This document shows, in pieces, positions 1 through 8,852 of a stretch of DNA of 64,000 nucleotides (the stretch's first letter is position 1; each line of letters begins with the position of its first letter). The stretch spans positions 62,001 through 126,000 of the forward strand of contig NZ_JAOTEN010000002.1 in assembly GCF_025628965.1 (NCBI RefSeq). Reading direction: 5' to 3'. Made by a program: the position numbers and the translations under genes. Origin of the DNA: Chryseobacterium gilvum. GTDB lineage: Bacteria > Bacteroidota > Bacteroidia > Flavobacteriales > Weeksellaceae. The notes beneath the pieces are model-generated. The model worked only from the letters and a program-made list of their open reading frames with translations, searched no databases and was not told the DNA's origin.

Positions 1-538
1 CTTTTTTATCGGGATGTAAATTCCTGATCTTTCTTCTAATTACGGGTTTTTTGATCTGAGGATGATAGCTTTCGAAATGAAATCCTATTCTATACCTGCT
101 CGGAACATAATATTTTAAGACCAGCTCTCCCAGAAAATCTTTTTTTGCGGGTTTCGGGGTTTCCTTAAAACTCATGGAAGCCTGATGACTCAGCTCAAGC
201 ATTTTCAGTTTCCGAAGTTTACAGGCCCACCCTGTCAAAGGTTCGTAATCATTAATAATTAAATCATACTGTTTCAGTTCTATTTCTCTTATTGTTTTGA
301 GTGCTTCAAGAAAATTATTGTCAGTAATGATCTTTTTATAGGAAATCCCACCCGTCTTATTGTAAAGAAGAGAGATGCCTTTATGATAAAAATCTATAGG
401 AGAATCTATTGTGAGCTGAGACTGATGACCGCTGATTAAGGTATCAACAGATGCATATTTCTTTAGTATCGGAATAATTTCCTGAGCTCTTGCGATGTGC
501 CCGTTTCCGGTTCCCTGAAATGCATAAAGTATTTTCAT
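1..538 (-). CDS. Glycosyltransferase family protein, N-terminal part (runs off the window)
   Basis: Only the first 179 codons are inside the window; the frame is open at base 1. The N-terminus reads MKILYAFQGTGNGHIARA, the glycine-rich nucleotide-sugar-transferase start seen in MurG/UGT-like GT-B enzymes (GTGNGH loop followed by a helix). No signal peptide is visible, so it is probably cytoplasmic or peripheral at the inner membrane. Its ATG (536-538) lies one base after the TGA of the metallophosphatase (540-542), so the two genes are almost certainly co-transcribed and translationally coupled. The partner resembles LpxH, which suggests a role in lipid or surface glycan synthesis; that is inference. 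The substrate cannot be read from the sequence. Family call is good, exact function unknown. Confidence 0.75.
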   Translation of the reverse strand, partial: MKILYAFQGTGNGHIARAQEIIPILKKYASVDTLISGHQSQLTIDSPIDFYHKGISLLYNKTGGISYKKIITDNNFLEALKTIREIELKQYDLIINDYEPLTGWACKLRKLKMLELSHQASMSFKETPKPAKKDFLGELVLKYYVPSRYRIGFHFESYHPQIKKPVIRRKIRNLHPDKK

Positions 539-539
539 A

Positions 540-1364
540 TCAGGAAAATTGGGTAACTATTTTCATCAGTTCTGAACTGTTCATTTCCTGGAATTCTTCA
601 GACTCATCATCTTTAAGCAGATGCTTATGATCTTCGTAGTGAAAAATTTTCCACTCTTTGTTGTCATACTCCAGAGCAGATAAATTTTCGATCCAGTCTC
701 CTGAATTCAGGTATGTACAGGAACCTTTTTTATTTTTGACTTCGCGAATCTGAGGCTGATGAATATGTCCGCAGATGACGTAATCGTATCCGTTATCAAT
801 AGCCAGTTCGGAAGCTGTCAACTCAAAATCCCCAATATATTTTACGGCTTTTTTGACGTTATTTTTAATTTTTTTTGAAAATGAATACTTTTCTTTACCC
901 ATCTTGTCCAAAAACCAATTGACTACGTTATTGATGACAATTAAGGTATCGTATCCTTTTCCACCCAACTTGGCAATCCATTTAGAATGCTGTACAGAAG
1001 CATCAAAAACGTCACCGTGAAAGATCCACGTTTTCTTGCCATCTTTTTCAAGACATAACTTATTACATACTTTTAGCTTCCCAAGCTCAAAATCCGTAAA
1101 TTTTCTGAACATCTCATCGTGGTTGCCGGTGATGTAATAAACATCAGTCATTTTTGTGGCCAATGAAATAATTTTCTTAATGACTTTCAAATGGGGTTTT
1201 GGGAAGTAAGACTTTTTAAACTGCCAAATATCAATGATATCCCCGTTTAAAACCAATGTTTCCGGTTGAATAGAATTTAGATACCGCAACAGCTCTTTAG
1301 CCTTACATCCGTATGTTCCCAAATGTACATCCGAAATCACAACCAAATCAACGTTTCTTTTCAT
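540..1364 (-). CDS. Calcineurin-like metallophosphatase, UDP-2,3-diacylglucosamine diphosphatase (LpxH)-like
   Basis: 274 residues from the ATG at 1362-1364. The open frame extends two codons further to a TTG, but the ATG gives the usual start MKRNVDLVVISDVHLG. The metallophosphatase motifs are in order: SDVHLG (D12, H14), NGDIIDIW (near 40-47), GNHDE (80-84), HGDVFD (116-121) and GHIHQPQ near 200; together they form a two-metal site. LpxH cleaves UDP-2,3-diacylglucosamine to lipid X in lipid A synthesis, and Bacteroidota enzymes of this size are usually annotated that way; the specific substrate here is inference. It is followed after one base by a glycosyltransferase gene, so the pair probably forms one operon. 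No strict TAnnTTTG element was found directly upstream. Confidence 0.8.
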   Translation of the reverse strand: MKRNVDLVVISDVHLGTYGCKAKELLRYLNSIQPETLVLNGDIIDIWQFKKSYFPKPHLKVIKKIISLATKMTDVYYITGNHDEMFRKFTDFELGKLKVCNKLCLEKDGKKTWIFHGDVFDASVQHSKWIAKLGGKGYDTLIVINNVVNWFLDKMGKEKYSFSKKIKNNVKKAVKYIGDFELTASELAIDNGYDYVICGHIHQPQIREVKNKKGSCTYLNSGDWIENLSALEYDNKEWKIFHYEDHKHLLKDDESEEFQEMNSSELMKIVTQFS

Positions 1365-1437
1365 CTGCAAAATTTTACCTGATTTATTGCAAAGAAACCA
1401 TTTGAAAATGAATTGTATATGAATGCTATATTATGTT

Positions 1438-2178
1438 TTATAACGCGTCCAGCAACTCGTCTGTAATTTCCATGTTATGATAAACGTTCTGCACGTCATC
1501 ATCTTCTTCAAAGCGGTCAAGCATTTTCATATTAGCTTTAAACTGTTCTTCCGTAACTTCTTTGGTATTGTTAGGAATTCTCTGAAGTTCTGCGCTTTTC
1601 ACCTCAATGCCCAGTTCGTCCAGCTTGTGTGACAAAGACCCGAAATCTTCAAAAGCGGTAGTTACCATTACTTCCTGTTCATCCTGATCAATATCTTCTG
1701 CGCCACCGTCGATCATTTCCATCTCAAAATCATCCCAGTCCATTTTGATCTGTGCCTTATCAATACTGAAAATACCCTTTCTGTCGAAAATGAATGCCAG
1801 TTCTCCGTTCTTTCCTAAGTTACCATCAAATTTATTGAAAATAGCCCTCACATTGGCCACGGTTCTGGTGGTATTGTTTGTTGTACATTCTACAAAAAAA
1901 GCGACACCGCCCTGTCCGTATCCTTCATATGTAATTTCTTCATAGTTTTCGGCATCCGCGCCGCTTGCCTTTTTAATTGCTCTTTCTACATTATCTTTCG
2001 GCATATTGGCACCTTTTGCATTCTGGATGCATCTTCTCAGCGCCGGGTTAGCTTCCACATCCGGACCGCCCGCTTTTACAGCCAAAGCGATATCCTTACC
2101 TATCTTTGAGAAAGTCTTGGCCATTTTGTCCCAACGGGCCATTTTAGAAGCTTTTCTATATTCAAACGCTCTTCCCAT
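1438..2178 (-). CDS. yebC: YebC/PmpR (TACO1) family protein
   Basis: 246 residues, the normal length of the family. The N-terminus MGRAFEYRKASKMARWDKMAK and the following FSKIGKDIALAVKAGGPDVEANPALR and NMPKDNVERAIKKA blocks are diagnostic of YebC/PmpR proteins. These were long described as transcriptional regulators; recent work on the family also links them to ribosome function at difficult sequences. The protein is cytoplasmic, with an acidic C-terminal domain. It is monocistronic: a TATTTTTG element at 2198-2205 would give a short leader of about 15 bases. The next gene upstream (ompA-like) ends in its own terminator. Confidence 0.93.
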   Translation of the reverse strand: MGRAFEYRKASKMARWDKMAKTFSKIGKDIALAVKAGGPDVEANPALRRCIQNAKGANMPKDNVERAIKKASGADAENYEEITYEGYGQGGVAFFVECTTNNTTRTVANVRAIFNKFDGNLGKNGELAFIFDRKGIFSIDKAQIKMDWDDFEMEMIDGGAEDIDQDEQEVMVTTAFEDFGSLSHKLDELGIEVKSAELQRIPNNTKEVTEEQFKANMKMLDRFEEDDDVQNVYHNMEITDELLDAL

Positions 2179-2197
2179 TTTATAATTTAAATTTTAA

Positions 2198-2205
2198 CAA
2201 AAATA
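2198..2205 (-). promoter_or_regulatory. -7 element of the yebC promoter
   Basis: Reads TATTTTTG on the minus strand, a full match to the Bacteroidota TAnnTTTG element. The start codon lies about 20 bases downstream. No clear -33 TTG was identified. Confidence 0.5.
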
Positions 2206-2220
2206 ATTAAAAACATCAAC

Positions 2221-2252
2221 AAAAAAAATACCCCCAGAACACTGGAGGTATT
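2221..2252 (-). terminator. Rho-independent terminator of the ompA-like gene
   Basis: On the minus strand an 11-bp stem (2242-2252 with 2227-2237, one G-U pair) with a 4-base loop is followed by a run of T. It sits 20 bases after the ompA-like stop codon. Confidence 0.85.
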
Positions 2253-2271
2253 TATTATGTAGAAAAATTAA

Positions 2272-3768
2272 TTATTTTTTCTTTTTAACTACTTTTTTCT
2301 TAGTAGTTTTTTTAGCTGGAGCTTTTTTCACTGGAGCATCTTCATAATCTCTTTTAGAGATTGCATTCCACTCAGCGTCATTTTCAACAGCCGTTACGAC
2401 TACTTTTCTGTCTACTTGTCTTTCAGCATCAGAAGCTTTTTCAGAAACTGTAGCTTTAGATTCACCAACACCGATAGATTTCAGAGAATTAGCATCTACA
2501 CCTCTTGCATCTAAAGCAGCAACTACCGCAGCAGCTCTTCTTCTTGATAAATCTAGGTTATATGCTTCAGATCCTTTAGCATCAGTTTGACCTTCTAATA
2601 AGAAGTTACCTTTATCTGTTTTAATGATATTTGCAGCTCTATCTAAAGCAGAAGAAGATTCAGCTTTGATTGTAGCTTTGTTAAAATCAAAATAAACGTT
2701 TTTAACTTCAATTGCTATTTCTTCTGCAGTTTTAGTTTTAGGCTTAGGACATCCGTTGTATTCTGGAAGACCTGGAACAGTAGGACAAGCATCATCTTTG
2801 TCTAAGATACCGTCACCGTCTGTATCTGGCCAAGGACAACCGTTGTTTTCTGCAGGACCTGCAACTGTAGGACAAGCATCATCTTTATCGATTACACCGT
2901 CACCGTCTGTATCTGGCCAAGGACAACCGTTGTTTTCAACCGGACCAGCAACATCTGGACACTGATCGTCTTTATCTGGAACTCCGTCTCCGTCTGTATC
3001 AGGACATCCTTGGAATTCTGGTAAACCTGGAGTATCAGGACATAAATCGTCTTTATCTAAGATACCATCCTTATCTCTGTCTCTGTTTCCAAATCTAAAG
3101 TTTAAAGATGCAGAAGCCTGCCAAAAGTTTGCAACAGTAGATTTATCTCCAGGAGTTGTAACATAATCACCCTGAACACCAAGACCGAAGTTCTTAGTTA
3201 ACCAAAGATTTACACCGGCACCCGCAGCAACTGTAAAGTGATTTGCTTTACCCATTTCATTACCATTGTCACCGTTTACAATTACCTCTGCAGGATTTCC
3301 ATTGATAAAACTTTGTCTTGGAAATGAAAGCGATGTATAATCGTGTCTTAAATAGTTTGCACCTACTCTTAAATATGGGTCGAACCAAGATTCTTCATTC
3401 CAAATTAGACCTGCTGCTTTTGCTTGAAAACCTAAACCTGTCATCAACATAAACTCTTTGCCCATGTTGAATCTTTTGTTTTCAACATTTCCAACAGTAG
3501 TCTGCCAGTCGATTACTAAACCTTTACCGATGTTTCTTGCAACCGTTAGCTTAGATAAAGGGGGTGTGATTGAGAAGTTGTCTACGTTGAACATATTCTT
3601 CGTCAAATTTTTAGCAGAAAACGTATTGCTAAAATTAGCACGTTGTGCTGTATGATTTTCCGCATGAGCACCAACCCCGATCATCCACGGATTGTTGGTA
3701 GTCTGAGCGAAAACAGTAGAGGCAACAGTAAGTGCCAATGCTGAAATTCCTAATTTTAGATTTTTCAT
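2272..3768 (-). CDS. OmpA family outer membrane protein with TSP3 calcium-binding repeats
   Basis: 498 residues. A signal peptide (1-21, ends in VFA-QTT) is followed by an eight-strand-like barrel region (about 25-225). Then come four thrombospondin type 3 repeats (about 228-345; DxDGDGVxDKDDxCP pattern, with cysteines and GCP spacers) and a C-terminal OmpA/MotB peptidoglycan-binding domain (about 350-465) with YFDFNKATI and the NLDLSRRRAAAVVAAL helix. The last about 20 residues are very rich in lysine (APVKKAPAKKTTKKK). The architecture is that of the major OmpA-like protein that anchors the outer membrane to peptidoglycan in Flavobacteriia. The gene stands alone, with its own terminator downstream. 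The start MKNLKLGISALA fits a signal peptide. Confidence 0.92.
   Translation of the reverse strand: MKNLKLGISALALTVASTVFAQTTNNPWMIGVGAHAENHTAQRANFSNTFSAKNLTKNMFNVDNFSITPPLSKLTVARNIGKGLVIDWQTTVGNVENKRFNMGKEFMLMTGLGFQAKAAGLIWNEESWFDPYLRVGANYLRHDYTSLSFPRQSFINGNPAEVIVNGDNGNEMGKANHFTVAAGAGVNLWLTKNFGLGVQGDYVTTPGDKSTVANFWQASASLNFRFGNRDRDKDGILDKDDLCPDTPGLPEFQGCPDTDGDGVPDKDDQCPDVAGPVENNGCPWPDTDGDGVIDKDDACPTVAGPAENNGCPWPDTDGDGILDKDDACPTVPGLPEYNGCPKPKTKTAEEIAIEVKNVYFDFNKATIKAESSSALDRAANIIKTDKGNFLLEGQTDAKGSEAYNLDLSRRRAAAVVAALDARGVDANSLKSIGVGESKATVSEKASDAERQVDRKVVVTAVENDAEWNAISKRDYEDAPVKKAPAKKTTKKKVVKKKK
2745..3080 (-). repeat. Tandem TSP3-encoding repeats within the ompA-like gene
   Basis: Three to four diverged copies of a roughly 80-base unit encode DTDGDGVxDKDDxCP...ENNGCPWP. 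The two central copies are nearly identical over long stretches (around 2815-2860 and 2895-2940). The number of copies is likely to vary between strains through slippage or recombination. Confidence 0.85.
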
Positions 3769-3845
3769 AGAATTAAATGATTAAATAATTGATATTGCAA
3801 AATAAATATAATTTTTCTTTATAAACAAAGTTTTAAGGATGATTT

Positions 3846-4304
3846 TTAACTTTTCTTTAATATTCTGTCGAGGTTCCGTTTATTTTCTCTATCTTTTATG
3901 GACTCCCTTTTATCGAAAAGCTTTTTCCCTCTACCCAACGCAATTAAAACCTTTGCTTTTCCCTTATCGTTGATGTAGAGCTTTAAAGGGACAATTGTAT
4001 TACCTGCATCTTTCAGTTTCCTTTCAAATTTTGCCAATTCTCTTTTGTGCAACAGCAATTTTCGTTCCCTTTTAGTCTTGTGATTATAAAATGTGCCCAG
4101 CTTATATTCGTCGATCATCATATTGATAATATACAGTTCACCATCAATAAACTGGCAAAAAGACTCTGTAATAGATGCTTTTGAAGAGCGTAAAGATTTA
4201 ATCTCTGTACCGGTGAGCACCATTCCTGCCTCGATCTCATCCATGATCTCATATTCAAACCTGGCTCTTTTATTAAATATATTAACTGTTTTTTCGATCT
4301 TCAT
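3846..4304 (-). CDS. smpB: SsrA-binding protein SmpB
   Basis: SmpB binds tmRNA and brings it to stalled ribosomes for trans-translation. The protein has the expected blocks: NKRARFEYEI, GMVLTGTEIKSLR, the oligonucleotide-binding barrel, and a basic C-terminal tail KRESIKDRENKRNLDRILKK that becomes helical in the ribosome. I place the start at the ATG at 4302-4304 (MKIEKTVNIF, 152 residues). The open frame continues 13 codons upstream to 4343, but a TATTTTTG -7 element at 4332-4339 would start transcription near 4327, after the longer start. The ATG at 4319 (MKFRVMK) is a weaker alternative. The gene diverges from the ABC-F gene at 4421. tmRNA itself is not in this window. Confidence 0.95.
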   Translation of the reverse strand: MKIEKTVNIFNKRARFEYEIMDEIEAGMVLTGTEIKSLRSSKASITESFCQFIDGELYIINMMIDEYKLGTFYNHKTKRERKLLLHKRELAKFERKLKDAGNTIVPLKLYINDKGKAKVLIALGRGKKLFDKRESIKDRENKRNLDRILKKS

Positions 4305-4331
4305 AACTCTAAATTTCATTGATGAAATATA

Positions 4332-4339
4332 CAAAAATA
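4332..4339 (-). promoter_or_regulatory. -7 element of the smpB promoter
   Basis: TATTTTTG on the minus strand. The predicted transcript starts near 4327, which excludes the longest open-frame start (4343) and supports the ATG at 4304. Confidence 0.5.
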
Positions 4340-4357
4340 CCACTCATGATAACTTGA

Positions 4358-6042
<1,685 letters not shown>

Positions 6043-6043
<1 letters not shown>

Positions 6044-6085
6044 ATACAAATCCCCGAAGCTAATTCGGGGATTTGTATTTTAATA
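6043..6085 (+). terminator. Terminator of the ABC-F gene
   Basis: A perfect 16-bp stem (6043-6058 with 6064-6079) with a 5-base loop begins right at the stop codon and is followed by T-rich DNA. It should also work on the other strand. Confidence 0.9.
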
Positions 6086-6104
6086 ATGATACAGCTTTAA
6101 TAAA

Positions 6105-6147
6105 ATATAAAATAGCCCTTCAAATATATTTGAGGGGCTATTTTTAT
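6105..6147. terminator. Bidirectional terminator between the convergent ABC-F and M48 genes
   Basis: Inverted repeat 6109-6125 with 6128-6144 (one G-U pair), flanked by A and T runs. On the minus strand it lies just after the M48 peptidase stop codon. Confidence 0.8.
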
Positions 6148-6161
6148 AAGATGATAATTAA

Positions 6162-6977
6162 TTATTTTGTCAATTTCGTTTTAGGTAAGGTAACTGTTCC
6201 GGGATCTTTCCACAAACCGTCTTTTTCAGCACGCTTCTTTATGGCTTCCGCTCTTTTGTTGCTATCTGGATGTGAATTGAACATTTTTTGTAATCCTGAC
6301 TGTGCACTTCCGCCTTCAGATAAAAGCGCCAATTTTTTAAATGCAGTGTACGCTCCGACAACATTGTAGTGGTTTGCTTTCATAAAATCATAAGAATAAA
6401 CATCTGCTTCAGATTCCTGCTTTTTGCTGTGGGAAGCATCTAAAAACGCGTTGGCCATTTTCCCGACCTGGCTATCATTTAGTGTAGCAACTTTCGAAGA
6501 AGCTGAAGAAGCCGCATCCAATGCAGCTGCTTTTAAATACGCAGATTTAATGGCATCTTTGGTATCTTCATTTTTTACGTGCCCTATTTCATGCCCGATT
6601 ACTGCTAACAATTCATCATCAGTCATCATATCCATTAATGAAGAAAAAACGCGCACGCTTCCGTCTGCGCAAGCAAAAGCATTGATATCTTTTACTTTAT
6701 ACACTTTATAATTAAGAATAAGGCCGTCCTGAGATTTGTGCTTTGCAAAAAGCTTGTTGAGTCTTATGGTGTAAGGATCTTTGGATCCTGCAAGCTGGTT
6801 GTTTTTATCCATATACGCTACAGATTCCTGAGAAAGCTTCACGGCTTCGGCATTGGTAAACGTAAATGCTTTAGCTCCTTTGGAAATAATGTCTGTAGCT
6901 TTTCCTAAGTTAATTTTTTGAGCTTCAACGTGGTACATTGCACTTAAAAATGTAATCCCGATAAAATTTTTTTTCAT
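6162..6977 (-). CDS. M48 family zinc metallopeptidase, exported
   Basis: 271 residues. A signal peptide (about 1-19, ending VEA-Q) is followed by an M48 catalytic domain. HEIGH (129-133) supplies two zinc ligands and the catalytic glutamate; the third ligand is expected from ESEAD (187-191), the ExxxD motif of the family. A C-terminal SHPDSNKRAEAIKK block is also typical. There are no transmembrane helices beyond the signal, so this is the soluble periplasmic or lipoprotein-like LoiP/YcaL-type group rather than HtpX. These proteases act in envelope protein quality control; the target here is unknown. The gene stands alone between a convergent ABC-F gene and the ferritin-like operon. Confidence 0.9.
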   Translation of the reverse strand: MKKNFIGITFLSAMYHVEAQKINLGKATDIISKGAKAFTFTNAEAVKLSQESVAYMDKNNQLAGSKDPYTIRLNKLFAKHKSQDGLILNYKVYKVKDINAFACADGSVRVFSSLMDMMTDDELLAVIGHEIGHVKNEDTKDAIKSAYLKAAALDAASSASSKVATLNDSQVGKMANAFLDASHSKKQESEADVYSYDFMKANHYNVVGAYTAFKKLALLSEGGSAQSGLQKMFNSHPDSNKRAEAIKKRAEKDGLWKDPGTVTLPKTKLTK

Positions 6978-7018
6978 AAAATATGTATTTATTTTCCTGT
7001 GAAGATAATACTTTCTAT

Positions 7019-7052
7019 CAAAAAAAAACCTTTTCTGCCATAGCAGAAAAGG
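7019..7052 (-). terminator. Terminator of the ferritin-like operon
   Basis: 9-bp stem (7044-7052 with 7029-7037) followed by eight T on the minus strand, 24 bases after the stop codon of the second ferritin-like gene. Confidence 0.85.
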
Positions 7053-7075
7053 CTAAAATATATATAAATTGTGTT

Positions 7076-7891
7076 CTAATCAATAAATAATGCTGCGATA
7101 GCTGCCGCATCGGTGCCTGTTAAAATTTCGTCATAAGCTGCCGAACCTGCTTCCGGACCAAATGCAGTTGCTGTATTGAATCCTGCCTGTACGGTTACAC
7201 CTTCACCTGCGTAAACAGGGTTTGTTGGAGCAGGCATATTTCCACCGTTTGCCAATTCTATCCAGCCTTTTTGGCCTCTCATTCTTCTTACCTGAGAAGC
7301 ATGTCTTGCCTCAACCGAGTGAATCTGTAATGCAGCCTGTAAAACTGCTTTATTAGACATCACATTTCCGGCCTGTCCTTTATAAGCTCTTACCCCTGTA
7401 TCTTCAAATGCCTGAGCAACAGCAAGAAACTGCTGATAATCTGAAAAAGGCATAAAATTACCGTTTGCGGTAAAGTCAAAGGTAGGTTTTGCTCCCGGTG
7501 TAACTCCTAAAGATGTCAAAGTAGATTTAAGGAATACAACGTGAGCCGCTTCATGCTTTGAGATTTGCATAAAAACAGGACGGTCTGAGGAAGGAATCAA
7601 ATTGGAAGTTAAAAGACCAATACGGTAATATTCATCTTCAAGATATTCTAATGTAAGGGCCAATTGAAGCGCATCAGTAAGCGCTGTTTTCATTAAAGTA
7701 GGATCTGTAACTGTTTTTGTGGTCTCAGCTTTGGCTGAAGTTGCCATAAAGCTTCCCAATCCTAAAGGCAATGCTGCAATAGCTGCTTTTTTACCTAATG
7801 AAGAAATATCGGTTAATGTTTCTGATCTTGAAAGTTCTCTTGTAAAGAATGAATCGTCAGAAAGTTTATCTAAAAGTTTAAGAATGTTCAT
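7076..7891 (-). CDS. Ferritin-like domain protein (Ferritin_2 type), exported
   Basis: 271 residues. The N-terminal about 55 residues contain a hydrophobic stretch (AAIAALPLGLGSFMATSAKA) that looks like an unusually late signal peptide ending in AKA. The rest is a four-helix ferritin-like domain with paired carboxylate/histidine motifs: LTLEYLEDEYYR, SKHEAAHVVFLKSTL, AFEDTGVRAYKGQ and HSVEARHASQVRRMRG. These E...ExxH patterns suggest a di-metal site, though enzymatic or storage function has not been shown for most members (plant desiccation-related PCC13-62-like group). It follows the first ferritin-like gene by 33 bases and is the second gene of the operon. The two proteins are paralogues and may work together. 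Confidence 0.85.
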   Translation of the reverse strand: MNILKLLDKLSDDSFFTRELSRSETLTDISSLGKKAAIAALPLGLGSFMATSAKAETTKTVTDPTLMKTALTDALQLALTLEYLEDEYYRIGLLTSNLIPSSDRPVFMQISKHEAAHVVFLKSTLTSLGVTPGAKPTFDFTANGNFMPFSDYQQFLAVAQAFEDTGVRAYKGQAGNVMSNKAVLQAALQIHSVEARHASQVRRMRGQKGWIELANGGNMPAPTNPVYAGEGVTVQAGFNTATAFGPEAGSAAYDEILTGTDAAAIAALFID

Positions 7892-7924
7892 AATAGTAGG
7901 TTTTGATGTGAATAATAATTAAAA

Positions 7925-8629
7925 TTAAATACCTCTTTCTTTCCAGGTAAATGGAGTTTTAATAAATCCTCCGGCTGCCATAACAACATCTTTCGGCTCT
8001 TTTGCTACGTCTAGTCCGTTTGCGTCAATCACATCATCGCCTGAAAAAGCTGCTGTTCCAGGACTAATCAGATTTCTGATCGCAGAAGCATGTCTTGCTT
8101 CTACAGAAACAATTTTTCCGGCAAGTACAAGATAATCAGGATTGGTAATATATTTTCCTGCTCCGTTATACGCTGCAACACCTGTATCTTCCAAAGCTTT
8201 TGCTGTTGCAAGAACAGAATTCCGGTCATTGAAATTTACATTGGGATACTGAAATTCCAATTTAGGCAATACATTGGACGTGGCTCCAGTAAGTGCTGCC
8301 TTGAAAAAATCTCTGTGGATCACCTCGTGATGGTACAAGTCGGTAAATAATTGTTGTTCGATACTGGAAATTCCTGAATAAAAATTGTTGACAACTTTTG
8401 TATAGAAATCTGCTTCTAACTGTTCAAGAGCATATGCATAGTTCAACACACCTACATCACCCATTCCCAGATCAAATACTTTATTATCGTTATATTCAAA
8501 ATTGTCATCGTCACATCCTACAAGGGTAAGACCTGCTGCGACAATACCGATACCGCTTAGTTTTAAAAAGTTTCTTCTGCCGGTATCCAGAGTGGCTCCC
8601 TGGTTAGAAACATTAATCGTTTTTTTCAT
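7925..8629 (-). CDS. Ferritin-like domain protein, predicted Tat-exported lipoprotein
   Basis: 234 residues. The N-terminus has a twin-arginine motif (GRRNFLKLSG) followed by a hydrophobic stretch and a lipobox LVGC (cysteine near 39), so it is predicted to be exported folded through Tat and lipidated. The remainder is a ferritin-like helical domain with NYAYALEQLEADFYTKV, LYHHEVIHRDFFKAAL, LEDTGVAAYNG and IVSVEARHASAIRNL, which supply the ligands of a di-metal centre. Tat export fits a protein that acquires its metal in the cytoplasm. First gene of a two-gene operon with a paralogue that lacks the RR motif. Function unknown; oxidative or desiccation stress is suggested only by family analogy. 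Confidence 0.85.
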   Translation of the reverse strand: MKKTINVSNQGATLDTGRRNFLKLSGIGIVAAGLTLVGCDDDNFEYNDNKVFDLGMGDVGVLNYAYALEQLEADFYTKVVNNFYSGISSIEQQLFTDLYHHEVIHRDFFKAALTGATSNVLPKLEFQYPNVNFNDRNSVLATAKALEDTGVAAYNGAGKYITNPDYLVLAGKIVSVEARHASAIRNLISPGTAAFSGDDVIDANGLDVAKEPKDVVMAAGGFIKTPFTWKERGI

Positions 8630-8671
8630 AATATTATTTTTTAAAAAGGTTCGCTATTGAAGAATATAATA

Positions 8672-8686
8672 GCATCTACGAGATGC
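8672..8686. repeat. Small inverted repeat upstream of the ferritin-like operon
   Basis: GCATCT-ACG-AGATGC, a perfect 6-bp inverted repeat 43 bases before the start codon. It could be an operator or a leader hairpin; no protein is assigned. Confidence 0.3.
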
Positions 8687-8758
8687 ATTACTGTTTGGAT
8701 TTATTATTTAACAAAAAATTGTAATTATTTTTGATTTTTATTAACACTTGAACATAAA

Positions 8759-8779
8759 TAATTGACGATAAATCAATTA
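8759..8779. repeat. Inverted repeat in the ferritin/recJ divergent region
   Basis: TAATTGA and TCAATTA arms (7 bp each) separated by 7 bases. Lies between two divergent genes; possible regulator site, low confidence. Confidence 0.25.
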
Positions 8780-8840
8780 GCGTTCCGATTTAATTATTCG
8801 CACTGATATATTTTCAAAGAGATTTAAAATAAATTTTCCT

Positions 8841-8848
8841 TATTTTTG
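8841..8848 (+). promoter_or_regulatory. -7 element of the recJ promoter, adjacent to the start codon
   Basis: TATTTTTG ends four bases before the ATG at 8853. With the usual distance from this element to the first transcribed base, transcription would start at or next to the ATG, giving a leaderless mRNA. Confidence 0.5.
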
Positions 8849-8852
8849 TGAA

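Noticed and set aside
3600..3768. Considered a second promoter (TTATTTTG) for the ompA-like gene upstream near 3800
   Set aside because: It misses one fixed position of TAnnTTTG, so it was not listed as a feature.
4305..4343. N-terminal extension of SmpB
   Set aside because: Lies across the -7 element at 4332-4339 and has no match to the family; the start at 4304 was used.
6073..6369. Open frame of 98 codons on the plus strand
   Set aside because: It covers a terminator and runs antisense through the M48 peptidase gene; no family resemblance.
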